This document shows, piece by piece, positions 41,481 through 50,083 of a stretch of DNA of 64,000 bases (within the stretch, counting starts at the first letter, position 1; each line of letters opens with the position of its first letter). The DNA comes from a virus. The position numbers and the translations under genes are program-made. Under the pieces are notes generated by a model. That model had not been told where the DNA came from and did not search any database. It saw only the letters and a program-made list of their open reading frames with translations. The stretch lies in IMG/VR virus record IMGVR_UViG_3300005337_000441, positions 62,001 through 126,000 of that record. One strand, given 5' to 3'.

Positions 41481-41756
41481 ATGGCACTGAAAGTAAACGT
41501 CATTCAAGTCCGTGCACAATTGGAGCACGATCGCATTGTGTTGGATGCTGCGATCCAACGTGAAAAGATCAGAATGGTCAGATCCCTCGTGGTGATGGCC
41601 AAACTGGCTCGCGACTATCTGGCGCCGGAATTCCTGCGCTTTTATGAACAACTGGAAAAATTGCTGGTCGACCAACCATATGAGGTTGAACTCATCGGGG
41701 AGCGTCTCGATGAGGTTATTGATTTCTTCGGCCAGAAGAATCCTACCTTCCACTAG
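41481..41756 (+). CDS. Unknown small helical protein
   Basis: 91 residues, strong AAAGGAGAAACTGGTC site. Charged helices with heptad-like spacing (VIQVRAQLEHDRIVLDAAI). Function unknown. Confidence 0.8.
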   Translation: MALKVNVIQVRAQLEHDRIVLDAAIQREKIRMVRSLVVMAKLARDYLAPEFLRFYEQLEKLLVDQPYEVELIGERLDEVIDFFGQKNPTFH

Positions 41757-41767
41757 GAAACAAAACC

Positions 41768-42415
41768 ATGCCTCCTCCAAGCCTTGATTACAAGCTGCTC
41801 ATCAACATGACAGCCGGCGATCTCCATGTGGACGACATGCTCACCATGTCAGGCACCGTCCTCACGGACTCCGTCGACCAGGCGCTTGAAACGCTGGAGC
41901 GACGTGGTGTCCCGACGGTGATCACCATGGTCGGCGTGCTGAGTAACAACACGCGTGACCGCCGCGACGTCTCGATCTGGAAATTCGTGAACAGTCTCAA
42001 AGCGTATCTCGAACGCAGAGAGACCGAAAAGGGCTACGGTCTGGATGCGCCCATCCATCTCCTCACCCCCATGCCCATGAAGGACCTGCGTGAGGGTGAC
42101 CCGGAAAAGCTGAGACAGCATCAGTCTTCCGAAGCCATCCTGAACGTCGAGATCAACAAAGTCAACGAGTACTACGCGCTCAAGCAAGTTCTCCTTCGCC
42201 GCCATCAAAAGGTGATGAAGGAGATGTCCGGTGCTTTCGAGACGTTCATGCGTCTGGGCAAGTTCGGCTGCTGTGTGCAGTGTCCTCGCATCATGATGTC
42301 CGGTGGTGCTTACCTCGTACTGCCGGAGCAGTGTGAGAACAAAAACAAGTACGACCACAACTTCCAATCCAGCGACCTCTTTGCGTCCTACAGCGAACGC
42401 ATGTCGCGCCCCTAG
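41768..42415 (+). CDS. Unknown protein
   Basis: 215 residues. N-terminal alpha/beta part (VPTVITMVGVLSNN) and a C-terminal Cys cluster (GCCVQCPRIMMSGG...PEQCEN) that may bind zinc. No family recognised. Confidence 0.82.
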   Translation: MPPPSLDYKLLINMTAGDLHVDDMLTMSGTVLTDSVDQALETLERRGVPTVITMVGVLSNNTRDRRDVSIWKFVNSLKAYLERRETEKGYGLDAPIHLLTPMPMKDLREGDPEKLRQHQSSEAILNVEINKVNEYYALKQVLLRRHQKVMKEMSGAFETFMRLGKFGCCVQCPRIMMSGGAYLVLPEQCENKNKYDHNFQSSDLFASYSERMSRP

Positions 42416-42434
42416 TCTCACCTGAAAGAACAAC

Positions 42435-42833
42435 ATGCACGTCGATGCACTTGAAGAACAGAGGGTTCACGAACAAGCCCTCGCCAAGGTCACATTGACC
42501 GTGGAGAAGAAGACCGGCTATCTGGTCTTTGGCTGTACCGGCTGCAGCTGTTGCGAAAGCGAAAACTTCATCAACGGCATCTACGAGAGCTGTGATGACG
42601 CAGAGGAGTCCGCCAAGCAGTCCCACTGTCGCAAGTCGGTGGCCTCCCAGTACGCAGCCAGCGGCATCTACACGGTGCGTGAGGTCAAGTACGAGGAGCT
42701 TTCCGACGGTCGAATCATCCTGGGTAACCGGGTGTTCGATGACGTCAACATCTACGAAAGCGGCGCCGTGGCCAACGAACTGCGCCACGAAGGCCAAGAG
42801 CTCGCTGTTGTCGGCGAGTACGACAAACACTAA
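42435..42833 (+). CDS. Unknown Cys-rich protein
   Basis: 132 residues. FGCTGCSCCESENF near residue 32 and later SCDD and SHCRK give six Cys in 45 residues, likely metal-binding. C-terminal part beta-rich and acidic. Function unknown. Confidence 0.8.
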   Translation: MHVDALEEQRVHEQALAKVTLTVEKKTGYLVFGCTGCSCCESENFINGIYESCDDAEESAKQSHCRKSVASQYAASGIYTVREVKYEELSDGRIILGNRVFDDVNIYESGAVANELRHEGQELAVVGEYDKH

Positions 42834-42907
42834 AAGCTGTACCTAACAACGACATTGTAGTGGAGGGGATAGGACCTTCATGAAGTGTAAAAAATAGGGA
42901 GCAACCT

Positions 42908-43852
42908 ATGTCTCAATGCGCTTACCCTATAGTGCGCTTGTATCAAGACAAGCCATGGGGAAAATCAGAAAGCAAGGCCGTCGAGAGCGTGGCACCGGAA
43001 CAGGTCACGGTCGAATTGGTCAAAGCTCTACTGGACACAGCAGGACCGGATTCTGGAATAGAGTACTATTTCGAAAACCGGGACATGCTGTCTCTCATGA
43101 CGAGCCACACTGATCACTACCGGCTAAGCAGCTTCAAACACTTGACGCTCTGTTACGGTGAACATATGGAGGGCGTCTTTGACGACGAGGACTCTTGGAC
43201 GGCGATCGGAAATCAGTACTTCCATCCGTCGTACCGGGATCACGCCATCGAAGCGTTTGTGGCGCGTCTAAAGTCGATACAGGCCTACGTGTACTACCAG
43301 TCCAACTACGCTGAAAAGTTGGACGTCATCTGGATCCGTCAGATGCTCCGGTTGCGTTACGAGAGTCACTACGACTACTTGGACGCCATGCTGGAGCCGT
43401 TTTGGATGTTGGTGTTTGCGGCCTCTCCTGCAGCCACCAATTGCGCCGGAATTGTGACTGCCCATGGAGACAAGGGCTACAGCTACCGCGACGACTGGCA
43501 AGACGTTGGCATCCCGTTTGAACATGGCATGCTGCTGTACCTGCTCACTTACACGACTGAGCGAGGAGAAGTCCTCAAACAACAGTCGCACAAGTGGGTG
43601 ATCGACAACTACGCAAGATATCTTCTGCGCATCACACTGGCCGAACAGACCGTACTCAGAAACAAGTACGGCTTGAACGCTCCACGTGACTTGCAGTTGG
43701 TCAATGTGACCCCGACGATCGACAGCGAACGTCAGGGTTTGAAGCACTGGGCCTATCTGGAGCGGGGTGTCCAGAAAGGCACGATCATCGCGGCGACGGA
43801 ACTCGACGCGGTGAAGATGTACCTACACAAACACCCAAAGAAGTTCGTCTAA
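42908..43852 (+). CDS. Unknown protein
   Basis: 314 residues behind GGGAGCAACCT. Helical, Tyr/His-rich, with no recognised catalytic pattern. The 74 bases upstream are A+T-rich (TGTAAAAAATAGGG) and recall part of the second promoter class, without its second block. Terminator-like hairpin follows. Confidence 0.82.
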   Translation: MSQCAYPIVRLYQDKPWGKSESKAVESVAPEQVTVELVKALLDTAGPDSGIEYYFENRDMLSLMTSHTDHYRLSSFKHLTLCYGEHMEGVFDDEDSWTAIGNQYFHPSYRDHAIEAFVARLKSIQAYVYYQSNYAEKLDVIWIRQMLRLRYESHYDYLDAMLEPFWMLVFAASPAATNCAGIVTAHGDKGYSYRDDWQDVGIPFEHGMLLYLLTYTTERGEVLKQQSHKWVIDNYARYLLRITLAEQTVLRNKYGLNAPRDLQLVNVTPTIDSERQGLKHWAYLERGVQKGTIIAATELDAVKMYLHKHPKKFV

Positions 43853-43871
43853 TTCTGGACGAATAAAAAAG

Positions 43872-43896
43872 CAGGCGGTTGAACAATCGTCTGCTA
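43872..43896 (+). terminator. Terminator-like hairpin
   Basis: GCAGGCG pairs with CGTCTGC around GTTGAACAAT; A-tract in front, weak T content behind. Confidence 0.6.
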
Positions 43897-43925
43897 GATA
43901 TTATCAACCCGTTCAAGAGGACTCA

Positions 43926-44579
43926 ATGCCCCAAGTTTCTCCTCGTACCGAGCGGACTTCCGCTCCTGGCCATATCGCGCATCCGGTTGTCCGCTCCGCG
44001 AATCTGTTGTCCAAGCCCGTTACCGCGGGTGTGAAGGCGATCGTTCCCGGTGACCGCATTTCGACTGTGCGACACGAGACCTTCACGTTTGACGACGTGG
44101 CCACGGCGCTTGCCAAGCGCTATCGTGGTGAAAAGAACCAGCTCGCTGCACGTGCGGCGCGCCAGATCGAAGCCGCCGTCGACAAGTTCGACACGATCGC
44201 TGAAGCGGTCGAAGCGGTGAAGGCTGAACTCGTCATCCAAGACGGCAGCGACCGCAACGTCATCCTGACGCCGGCCGAACTCAAGGACCGCGAAGTCACG
44301 CAAGAAGCCGTCGGCATCATGAATGCGCTCATGGGTTGCCTGGCCAAGGGCAACGCCGGCGAGAAGCAGATCAAGGCCATCATGCGCCCGCAGTTCTCGA
44401 TGCGCAAGGTTCGTCGCGACTGCGATACCGTGTGTGATACGCTGCTGCGCACGCTGAAGTACGAGGGCTACATCTTCCTGACGGGCGGTGGCACGTGCTT
44501 TGGCCTGCGGGCTGACAACCCGCTCAAGCCCGAGCAGTACGCCGCGTACTACAAGCGCGTGATCTATAACGTCGAGTGA
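43926..44579 (+). CDS. Unknown protein
   Basis: 217 residues, strong C-ending codon bias. Basic, flexible N-terminus (about 1-45), then a helical core (DDVATALAKRYRGEKNQLAARAARQIEAAV is split here: DDVATALAKRY and NQLAARAARQ) and a C-terminal domain that resembles a winged-helix shape (CDTVCDTLLRTLKYEGYIFLT). DNA binding is possible but unproven. Ends at a terminator. Confidence 0.82.
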   Translation: MPQVSPRTERTSAPGHIAHPVVRSANLLSKPVTAGVKAIVPGDRISTVRHETFTFDDVATALAKRYRGEKNQLAARAARQIEAAVDKFDTIAEAVEAVKAELVIQDGSDRNVILTPAELKDREVTQEAVGIMNALMGCLAKGNAGEKQIKAIMRPQFSMRKVRRDCDTVCDTLLRTLKYEGYIFLTGGGTCFGLRADNPLKPEQYAAYYKRVIYNVE

Positions 44580-44587
44580 CGGACAGC

Positions 44588-44637
44588 GATGACGAGGAGC
44601 TTTCGGGCCCCTCGTCATCTTGTTTGTTCTCTTTTGA
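44588..44637 (+). terminator. Terminator
   Basis: GATGACGAGG pairs with CCTCGTCATC, followed by T-rich sequence to 44637. Confidence 0.85.
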
Positions 44638-44641
44638 GATC

Positions 44642-45010
44642 ATGACCAGCCTGCTTAACCTGATCATCGAGAAAGACAATTGCGACGAGTTCCCTCAGCA
44701 AGGGGACCCGAAGATGTTCTATCTCGATCGATCCGACCGACACCTGTACCGTTGGTGTGGTGACAAATACGTCGCCATCAGCTACGAAGTGCAGGAAGAG
44801 ATTTCGGACGAAGACCTGAAAAAGATCGCTGACCTCTTCGGTTATCCGATCGAAAACATCGACCGCTTGCGCCGTGCATTCGGCAATCGCGAAGTCATCA
44901 ACGCCTACACGAACCTCAGGACTCTTCTGGGGATGTTTGTCCTTCAAGAAAACCCTGACATATGGTCAAACCGCTTAAGACCCGACTTAACATCGTCCAG
45001 CGACGAATAG
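44642..45010 (+). CDS. Unknown acidic protein
   Basis: 122 residues from ATG 44642; the longer frame from 44576 would cross the terminator and is rejected. Very acidic, with EEISDEDLKKIADLFG and a C-terminus rich in Ser/Asp. Overlaps the next gene by 49 bases. Confidence 0.75.
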   Translation: MTSLLNLIIEKDNCDEFPQQGDPKMFYLDRSDRHLYRWCGDKYVAISYEVQEEISDEDLKKIADLFGYPIENIDRLRRAFGNREVINAYTNLRTLLGMFVLQENPDIWSNRLRPDLTSSSDE

Positions 45011-45564
45011 CTGCGCGCAACCCCGGCAAGGGCAACCGCGCTGAGTCCAAGCCGCTGCCGGACAAGGGCCTCAACAAGGGCTACTACCTCGGCGCTTGTA
45101 ACCGCAGCGCTTGCCTTGCGCCTGGCGCGGACTGGTACAACCACGGTTCGCTGGCGTATTATTGCGGCAACTGTGCGCATGATCTGAGCAACGATGCGTT
45201 CAACAAGCGTGAAACCCTCTTCGACTGGGGTCATGATCTGTGCACGCCGGGCAAGTACGACCGTGAAGCCACCTACGAGCAACACGCACAGCACCGCATC
45301 CGCCTGGGCAACATGCTCGCACGTCAGCCCGGCCTCCAGCTGCGCGAGATCCCGACTGGTACTTTCGAACTCCTGCTGCGTCAGGAAGTCGCAGCCGACG
45401 AGATCAAAGCAGCCAAGGAAGAAACCGTGCTCGACTATGACACCTGGCACACCCTGATGTGCGAGAAGGTGCCGGCCATCACACGACACAACAGTGAACG
45501 CGCTCAAGAGGTCAGGAAGCTGATCTATCAAGAGTACGTTCGTCACGAAACAACCACAACCTAG
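44962..45564 (+). CDS. Putative zinc-binding protein
   Basis: 200 residues. A very basic N-terminus (1-45) is followed by CNRSACL...YYCGNCAHDLS (about 46-76), four Cys in treble-clef-like spacing. C-terminal half helical. Nucleic-acid binding is likely by charge and zinc motif; nothing more specific can be said. Confidence 0.8.
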   Translation: MVKPLKTRLNIVQRRIAARNPGKGNRAESKPLPDKGLNKGYYLGACNRSACLAPGADWYNHGSLAYYCGNCAHDLSNDAFNKRETLFDWGHDLCTPGKYDREATYEQHAQHRIRLGNMLARQPGLQLREIPTGTFELLLRQEVAADEIKAAKEETVLDYDTWHTLMCEKVPAITRHNSERAQEVRKLIYQEYVRHETTTT

Positions 45565-45571
45565 GAACAAC

Positions 45572-46255
45572 ATGTACTCACGTGGCAAGTTCCCCATGCC
45601 GCCGACTTACGAAGGTAAGTTCGAGGAATATCAGAGCGCACTGAACGAGGCCACGCAGCCGGTTCTGGAAGCTTGGCAGACCCGCATGCACGGCTCAGCG
45701 GTGTCAGGTCTGATCAAGCAAGCTGTGGACGATACCCTGTATCGCTTCATCGCCCGAGACCGCGTGCTCATGGTGGCCAACGGCCTGCGTCTGGCGCGGG
45801 TCGAAACCAGGTTCGAAGAATACGTACCACCGGAAGATCGACTGGAGCGGTTACGGCTGGAACGAGAAGATCTGGCCCGTGATCTCCATGTCACGGAACT
45901 GATCTTGGAGTTCTTCCCGGGACCCTCGCACGGCTTTGACCAAGCGGGCAGTCACGGCGGCATTCCTCTCGGCCGTTTCCTCACGGGTCTCGACCAACCG
46001 GAAGCGTACCGTCGCTTCTATGACCTGTACTTTCAACCTCAGCACGGGCTGCCGCCAACCCTGGTGGCTCGCTACGGTGAAGTTGGTGAGGACTACCATA
46101 GTCTGAACCCGTCGCTGGCTCAAATCAGCGTGGAAGGCGACACCCATGCACCGTTCCGAGCAGCGTATCAGCGCGCCGTGAAGTTCGGTCTGATGGAACA
46201 GCAACCTTTGCAATACAACATCAAGTTGCTGGGTGCGGAAAGCACCTGGCTCTAG
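45572..46255 (+). CDS. Unknown protein
   Basis: 227 residues, seven bases after the previous stop. A charged helix (PPEDRLERLRLEREDLARDL) near residue 90 looks coiled-coil; C-terminal part Pro/Gly-rich. No family recognised. Confidence 0.83.
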   Translation: MYSRGKFPMPPTYEGKFEEYQSALNEATQPVLEAWQTRMHGSAVSGLIKQAVDDTLYRFIARDRVLMVANGLRLARVETRFEEYVPPEDRLERLRLEREDLARDLHVTELILEFFPGPSHGFDQAGSHGGIPLGRFLTGLDQPEAYRRFYDLYFQPQHGLPPTLVARYGEVGEDYHSLNPSLAQISVEGDTHAPFRAAYQRAVKFGLMEQQPLQYNIKLLGAESTWL

Positions 46256-46286
46256 TACAACCGTCCCAATCGGAAGGAGAAAAACC

Positions 46287-46655
46287 ATGGGTAAATGGAG
46301 TTTCACGAGCGTGAAATTCTCTGATGAGTATCGTGACAAATCTGCGGTCGTCGAAAAGATGACCAAGGAAGAAGTCCAGGCTGAATGGGAGCGCCTCGGC
46401 TCTCCTGAACTCGGTGAATACGGACTCAACCTGTGGTCCGGTATCTCGGGTGACGGTTGGGCCACGATCGACAACAGCGCTGCCAAGTCCTACGACTACA
46501 AGAGTCATCCCTTGCAGTTGTTCTGTGACCGTCAGGAGTTCTTGCAGCACTACTACGGCAAACCCGAACCGTTCAAGCACTGGTTCCAGCGTGCTTGCAT
46601 CTTGGCCGACCGTGTGGGTGTCCCCCGCAGCAAGCCGGAGGTGTCTCATGCATGA
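46287..46655 (+). CDS. Unknown protein
   Basis: 122 residues from ATG 46287 behind GGAAGGAGAAAAACC. Aromatic, acidic; no motif. Overlaps the next ATG by eight bases. Confidence 0.8.
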   Translation: MGKWSFTSVKFSDEYRDKSAVVEKMTKEEVQAEWERLGSPELGEYGLNLWSGISGDGWATIDNSAAKSYDYKSHPLQLFCDRQEFLQHYYGKPEPFKHWFQRACILADRVGVPRSKPEVSHA

Positions 46656-47127
46656 TCACATGAGGCTCAAGATCAAGGCTCGCAAGCGTGAACACCGGCG
46701 CGCCCACCCGGCACCGACCCTGCGCCGGGTCCCTGAGCACAAGCAGCTTAGCGAACTCGAACATGCACGCCACATCCGTGGCCCGCACGAGTCGCTGCTG
46801 CGGTTCCAAGAAGGCAAGCAAACGGCTGCGGACTGGTACTTGCTGAATTTCCGAATTCGGTTTGGCCTGTACGCAGCGGTGGAGCGTTTCCACGGTGAGA
46901 CAGAGGAACTGATGAGCAGTGCCCATCAACTCATGCAAACGCTACTCGCAAGGTATCGCAAGCTGAGCACTCACCTGAACACCGGCTGGACCGTCAGCAC
47001 TGAAGAACTCGAAATCTTTACCAGGGCCGTCAAGGCCACCGATTGGATGCAGATCCAGCTGGAGCGTAAGGCCATCGAACGCTTCACGCACAAGGTCCAC
47101 AAGGAGATGATTCGCCATGTCCAGTAA
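46648..47127 (+). CDS. Unknown basic helical protein
   Basis: 159 residues from ATG 46648 (CCGGAGGTGTCTC site). N-terminal Arg/Lys/His stretch (LKIKARKREHRRAHPAP), then long helices. May bind nucleic acid by charge. Overlaps the next gene by 11 bases. Confidence 0.77.
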   Translation: MHDHMRLKIKARKREHRRAHPAPTLRRVPEHKQLSELEHARHIRGPHESLLRFQEGKQTAADWYLLNFRIRFGLYAAVERFHGETEELMSSAHQLMQTLLARYRKLSTHLNTGWTVSTEELEIFTRAVKATDWMQIQLERKAIERFTHKVHKEMIRHVQ

Positions 47128-47665
47128 CCGTAATGGGGCCGGAGCGCCGGTCCCTTTGCAGATGTTGCTCAGCTGGGATCAGGTCTACGGCCAGATGCCC
47201 AGAAAGGACAATCAGGTCTGGGACTCCTTTTGTCAAAAGTTCCGACCCCGTGTGGAACAGCAGCTCGTCAAAGAAAATGACGGGCTTGCTCCGACGGAAG
47301 AGCAGATCGAAACCGCGCTCATCAAAGCGTTGGTCCAGGTCGATCATCCGTCACACACGTACATGCATGTGTATCGTTGTGCGTCGTGCCCGGAAATTCA
47401 CCGAGCCGAATCTCCGTGTTTTCTCATCGCCGCTCAAACGTTTGATGACTCTGAAAACCCGGGTGAACGCATGACGATGCACAACGTGACCCTTGCGTTC
47501 CCGGTGGCCACGGAAAGCAACGACACTCCGGGGGTGCTTTTCAGCGTGCATCGCAACATCCCCGAACTCAAGGTCTACTTGGGGGGCATTTTCGGCAACA
47601 TGGTTCTCGTTGATCCGACGATGACCGAGTACGTGAATGTCTCTCAAGACGCCCTTGTCCATTAA
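47117..47665 (+). CDS. Unknown protein
   Basis: 182 residues. YRCASCPEIHRAESPCF (about 86-102) contains CxxC and a further Cys/His pair, a possible metal site. C-terminal half beta-rich. Function unknown. Confidence 0.82.
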   Translation: MSSNRNGAGAPVPLQMLLSWDQVYGQMPRKDNQVWDSFCQKFRPRVEQQLVKENDGLAPTEEQIETALIKALVQVDHPSHTYMHVYRCASCPEIHRAESPCFLIAAQTFDDSENPGERMTMHNVTLAFPVATESNDTPGVLFSVHRNIPELKVYLGGIFGNMVLVDPTMTEYVNVSQDALVH

Positions 47666-47685
47666 CCACTATCAACACTACCACC

Positions 47686-48057
47686 ATGATCACCTCTGCT
47701 CAACTTGACGCGACCACGCAACGCTGGCCCGCTAGGGCTGGCGGCTTGCGCCAGCTCTACGTCGGTGTTCTCACTCTGGCCGAGGCGCAGCAGTGTGTCA
47801 CCGATTTCCACCGCCTCACGGTCGTCAAAGACCAAGAGGTGTACTTCTTCACGGCGGACCATCAATACGGCTACACGGTCTTGCCCCGTGCCTTTGTGCC
47901 GGTGTCCTACAGCTTCCCCATGTTCAACATGAACCGCTTCCGCGGTCCGAGCACCCTGAACACCACGGCTGAACTGATCGACGCTCACTACAGCGACCAC
48001 CGTCTGCTGGAGACGGTCGATGGCGTGGTCGCCTACATCAACGAAAGGTACCCATGA
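47686..48057 (+). CDS. Unknown protein
   Basis: 123 residues, ATG 47686. Compact alpha/beta sequence; no motif. Stop overlaps the next ATG. Confidence 0.78.
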   Translation: MITSAQLDATTQRWPARAGGLRQLYVGVLTLAEAQQCVTDFHRLTVVKDQEVYFFTADHQYGYTVLPRAFVPVSYSFPMFNMNRFRGPSTLNTTAELIDAHYSDHRLLETVDGVVAYINERYP

Positions 48058-48458
48058 CCGGCAATGACTACAAGTCCGTGCGCCTGACACGCTGGATCGT
48101 GATGCTGTCTTGCACTGTCACCTTCTTGTACGTGCTCGGCAGTGCGTTCCTGATTTACGTCTGGAGCCCGTACGAGGCCTGTCGAGCAGGCCGCTGCTAC
48201 ATGGCACACAACTGGAGTTACGTCATCGAGACGTTCGGCCTGTGGCACGTCGTCTGGCTCACCGTCAGCGGCACGCTCTTCTACTTCCTCAAGCAGTGGA
48301 AGATCCCCAAACCCTACGAGAAGCCCAACCACTACGAAAAGTGGCTGATGCATGAAGAGGACCCCGCTTGGGACGTCATCGGTCAACAGGCACACGTGCC
48401 GGAGTGGACCGCCACCGACATCCAAGTGCGTCGACACCTTCCCAATCAGAAGGACTGA
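48054..48458 (+). CDS. Two-helix membrane protein
   Basis: 134 residues with hydrophobic helices at about 13-37 and 58-79, separated by a Cys-containing loop (CRAGRC), and a soluble C-terminal tail rich in Pro/Glu. Terminator follows. Confidence 0.8.
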   Translation: MTGNDYKSVRLTRWIVMLSCTVTFLYVLGSAFLIYVWSPYEACRAGRCYMAHNWSYVIETFGLWHVVWLTVSGTLFYFLKQWKIPKPYEKPNHYEKWLMHEEDPAWDVIGQQAHVPEWTATDIQVRRHLPNQKD

Positions 48459-48464
48459 CAAGAA

Positions 48465-48490
48465 GGGACCCTCCGGGGTCTCTTTTTTTG
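48465..48490 (+). terminator. Terminator
   Basis: GGGACCC-TCC-GGGGTCTC hairpin with seven T. Confidence 0.88.
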
Positions 48491-48514
48491 TCCCTTTCTG
48501 AATCCTCCGTGAGC

Positions 48515-48524
48515 CACATATACT
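48515..48524 (+). promoter_or_regulatory. CACATATACT promoter
   Basis: Exact consensus; TAGAACC at about 48532, 29 bases before the ATG at 48561. Confidence 0.78.
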
Positions 48525-48560
48525 TTGACTGTAGAACCAACCACCTCACCAGGAGTCTTC

Positions 48561-48842
48561 ATGCAAACTCTGCCCGCTTCCGCTATCGAGAAACTCAACC
48601 GCGACGACAAGGGTCTGTTCGCGAAGATCACTGGCGTGACCAAGAACAGCGTCACGATCGACTTGAAGGATGGTTTCTCCTTCACTGTGCAGACCGAGGG
48701 CGACGGCGTCAAGTACTACATCGACGACACCCTGCGCTTCAACGACCTGGGCGATGTGATCGAAAAAGAAGAAGCGCCGCAGAGCCACGTCAAGGCCGGC
48801 TCGACCCGCACGAGTTCGTCCTACGTGAAGTCACCCCTCTGA
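48561..48842 (+). CDS. Unknown small protein
   Basis: 93 residues from ATG 48561 behind CAGGAGTCTTC. Beta-rich small domain (FAKITGVTKNSVTIDLKDGFSF is split here: FAKITGVTKNS and TIDLKDGFSF) that reads like an OB/SH3-type barrel, with a Ser/Thr-rich tail. Function unknown. Confidence 0.8.
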   Translation: MQTLPASAIEKLNRDDKGLFAKITGVTKNSVTIDLKDGFSFTVQTEGDGVKYYIDDTLRFNDLGDVIEKEEAPQSHVKAGSTRTSSSYVKSPL

Positions 48843-48851
48843 CCACAAGAC

Positions 48852-48881
48852 GCGGACGGGTAACCGTCCGCCTATGCCGTC
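48852..48881 (+). terminator. Terminator abutting the next start codon
   Basis: GCGGACGG-GTAA-CCGTCCGC hairpin then TATGCCGTC (48873-48881); the next gene's ATG follows with no gap, so its mRNA leader must lie in this element or come by read-through. Confidence 0.82.
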
Positions 48882-49490
48882 ATGACCATCATTGCCTACC
48901 ATAACGGGGCACTCCATGCGGACGACTGCATGATCTGTCCGCTGCCCAACGAGTACGTGAAAACGTCCGGCATGAAGATTCACGTCTCCAAGTGCAAGCG
49001 CTTTGCGATGGCGTTCACTGGCTTCATTCCCGACGCCAACCAGATCAACTATCTGGACGGTTTCTTTGTGATGAAGTTGCACGACTTCTACCAAAGCTGT
49101 AACGAGCAAGTCCCCATCAAGCGAGACGACCACAAGCACATCCCTATGCTCATCGATTCGATGTTCCTCATGACCGCCGAGCATTGCTGGCAGTTTGGTG
49201 GCACTCGAAGCGAGAACTCCATCTTCAGCCCTTGTGACAACGGCGTGCCCGTGGTCAATGGCTCGGGAGGAGATGTACTGCTGTCGTACTGGGCGCTCGG
49301 CTTTGATGTCGAGGAGTCAATGAAGAAGGTCAACTTCTTCGACTCGCGCTGCTCCAAGAACATCCAGACGGTCCGCAAGACGGATCTTCTACCCTTCAAA
49401 TACCTCAAGGTCGACAAAGAAGATGCCAAGTCACCTCCTGCTAATAAAAGACGGAAGGCTGTTCGCGCCAAAGGTGTACCAGCGTCCTAA
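48882..49490 (+). CDS. Proteasome-like Ntn-hydrolase
   Basis: 202 residues. MTIIAYHNGALHADD matches the start of proteasome-beta/HslV-type Ntn hydrolases, where Thr2 becomes the catalytic N-terminal residue after Met removal. Then FAMAFTGF, VVNGSGGDVLLSYWALGFDVEESMKKVNFFD (a Gly-rich turn plus the following helix, typical of the family fold) and a basic tail KRRKAVRAKG. If active it would be a self-compartmentalising peptidase or an amidase. No signal peptide, so cytoplasmic. Overlaps the next gene by 68 bases. Confidence 0.7.
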   Translation: MTIIAYHNGALHADDCMICPLPNEYVKTSGMKIHVSKCKRFAMAFTGFIPDANQINYLDGFFVMKLHDFYQSCNEQVPIKRDDHKHIPMLIDSMFLMTAEHCWQFGGTRSENSIFSPCDNGVPVVNGSGGDVLLSYWALGFDVEESMKKVNFFDSRCSKNIQTVRKTDLLPFKYLKVDKEDAKSPPANKRRKAVRAKGVPAS

Positions 49491-49980
49491 CGCTTCGCCG
49501 GTGTTCGCTACACCGATGAGCTTCCTCACGAACTACGGGATCATGATCCCCGTGGAGTATCACGCGTTTGAACTAGTGGAGATGCTCAACTCCAACTACC
49601 GCACACCCATGTACAACTTGGGCCTTCTCAAGGGAGTGCTGCTGGGGTGCGACCGGATGATCTACGAGATCAGCGCCGGAAAGATCGAAGGCGGTGAGGA
49701 CGCATTCATCGTGACGCCGTTTACCTATGAGAAGGGTTTCTCCTACGGTCGCTCCAACAACCAGCGCATTGACATGTTGCTGAGCGTGGGGATTCACGAG
49801 AAATGTGACCCTGCAGACATGATCATTGCCGCAGGCAAGCTCGCGGAGTTGCAACCTGCGCACTACATGGAGCGCAACGTCTCCGCGATCTTCACCAGTC
49901 TCAACAAGCCCGAAGCTGAAATCCAACCCTTCTCCGTCTTCATGGACAGGAGTGCCCCCAAGAAGGCTGAGAAGAGGTAA
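49423..49980 (+). CDS. Unknown protein, coupled to the Ntn-hydrolase
   Basis: 185 residues from ATG 49423 (MPSHLLLIKDGRLFAPKVYQR). The 68-base overlap with the Ntn-hydrolase gene suggests coupled translation and possible partnership. Mixed alpha/beta with Tyr-rich loops (FTYEKGFSYGRS). No motif recognised. Confidence 0.78.
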   Translation: MPSHLLLIKDGRLFAPKVYQRPNASPVFATPMSFLTNYGIMIPVEYHAFELVEMLNSNYRTPMYNLGLLKGVLLGCDRMIYEISAGKIEGGEDAFIVTPFTYEKGFSYGRSNNQRIDMLLSVGIHEKCDPADMIIAAGKLAELQPAHYMERNVSAIFTSLNKPEAEIQPFSVFMDRSAPKKAEKR

Positions 49981-50002
49981 GGCTTTTGAAATTCTTCATG
50001 GG

Positions 50003-50013
50003 CACACATATCT
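50003..50013 (+). promoter_or_regulatory. CACATATACT-class promoter, variant CACACATATCT
   Basis: One base shorter than consensus; TACGTATAGG follows. About 70 bases before the RNA polymerase gene at 50084. Confidence 0.6.
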
Positions 50014-50083
50014 TACGTATAGGCAGGTGGGTCCCCGCCTGTTTCTACGTACTCCTAAATCCGACCTCTGAGGAGCAAGAGCC

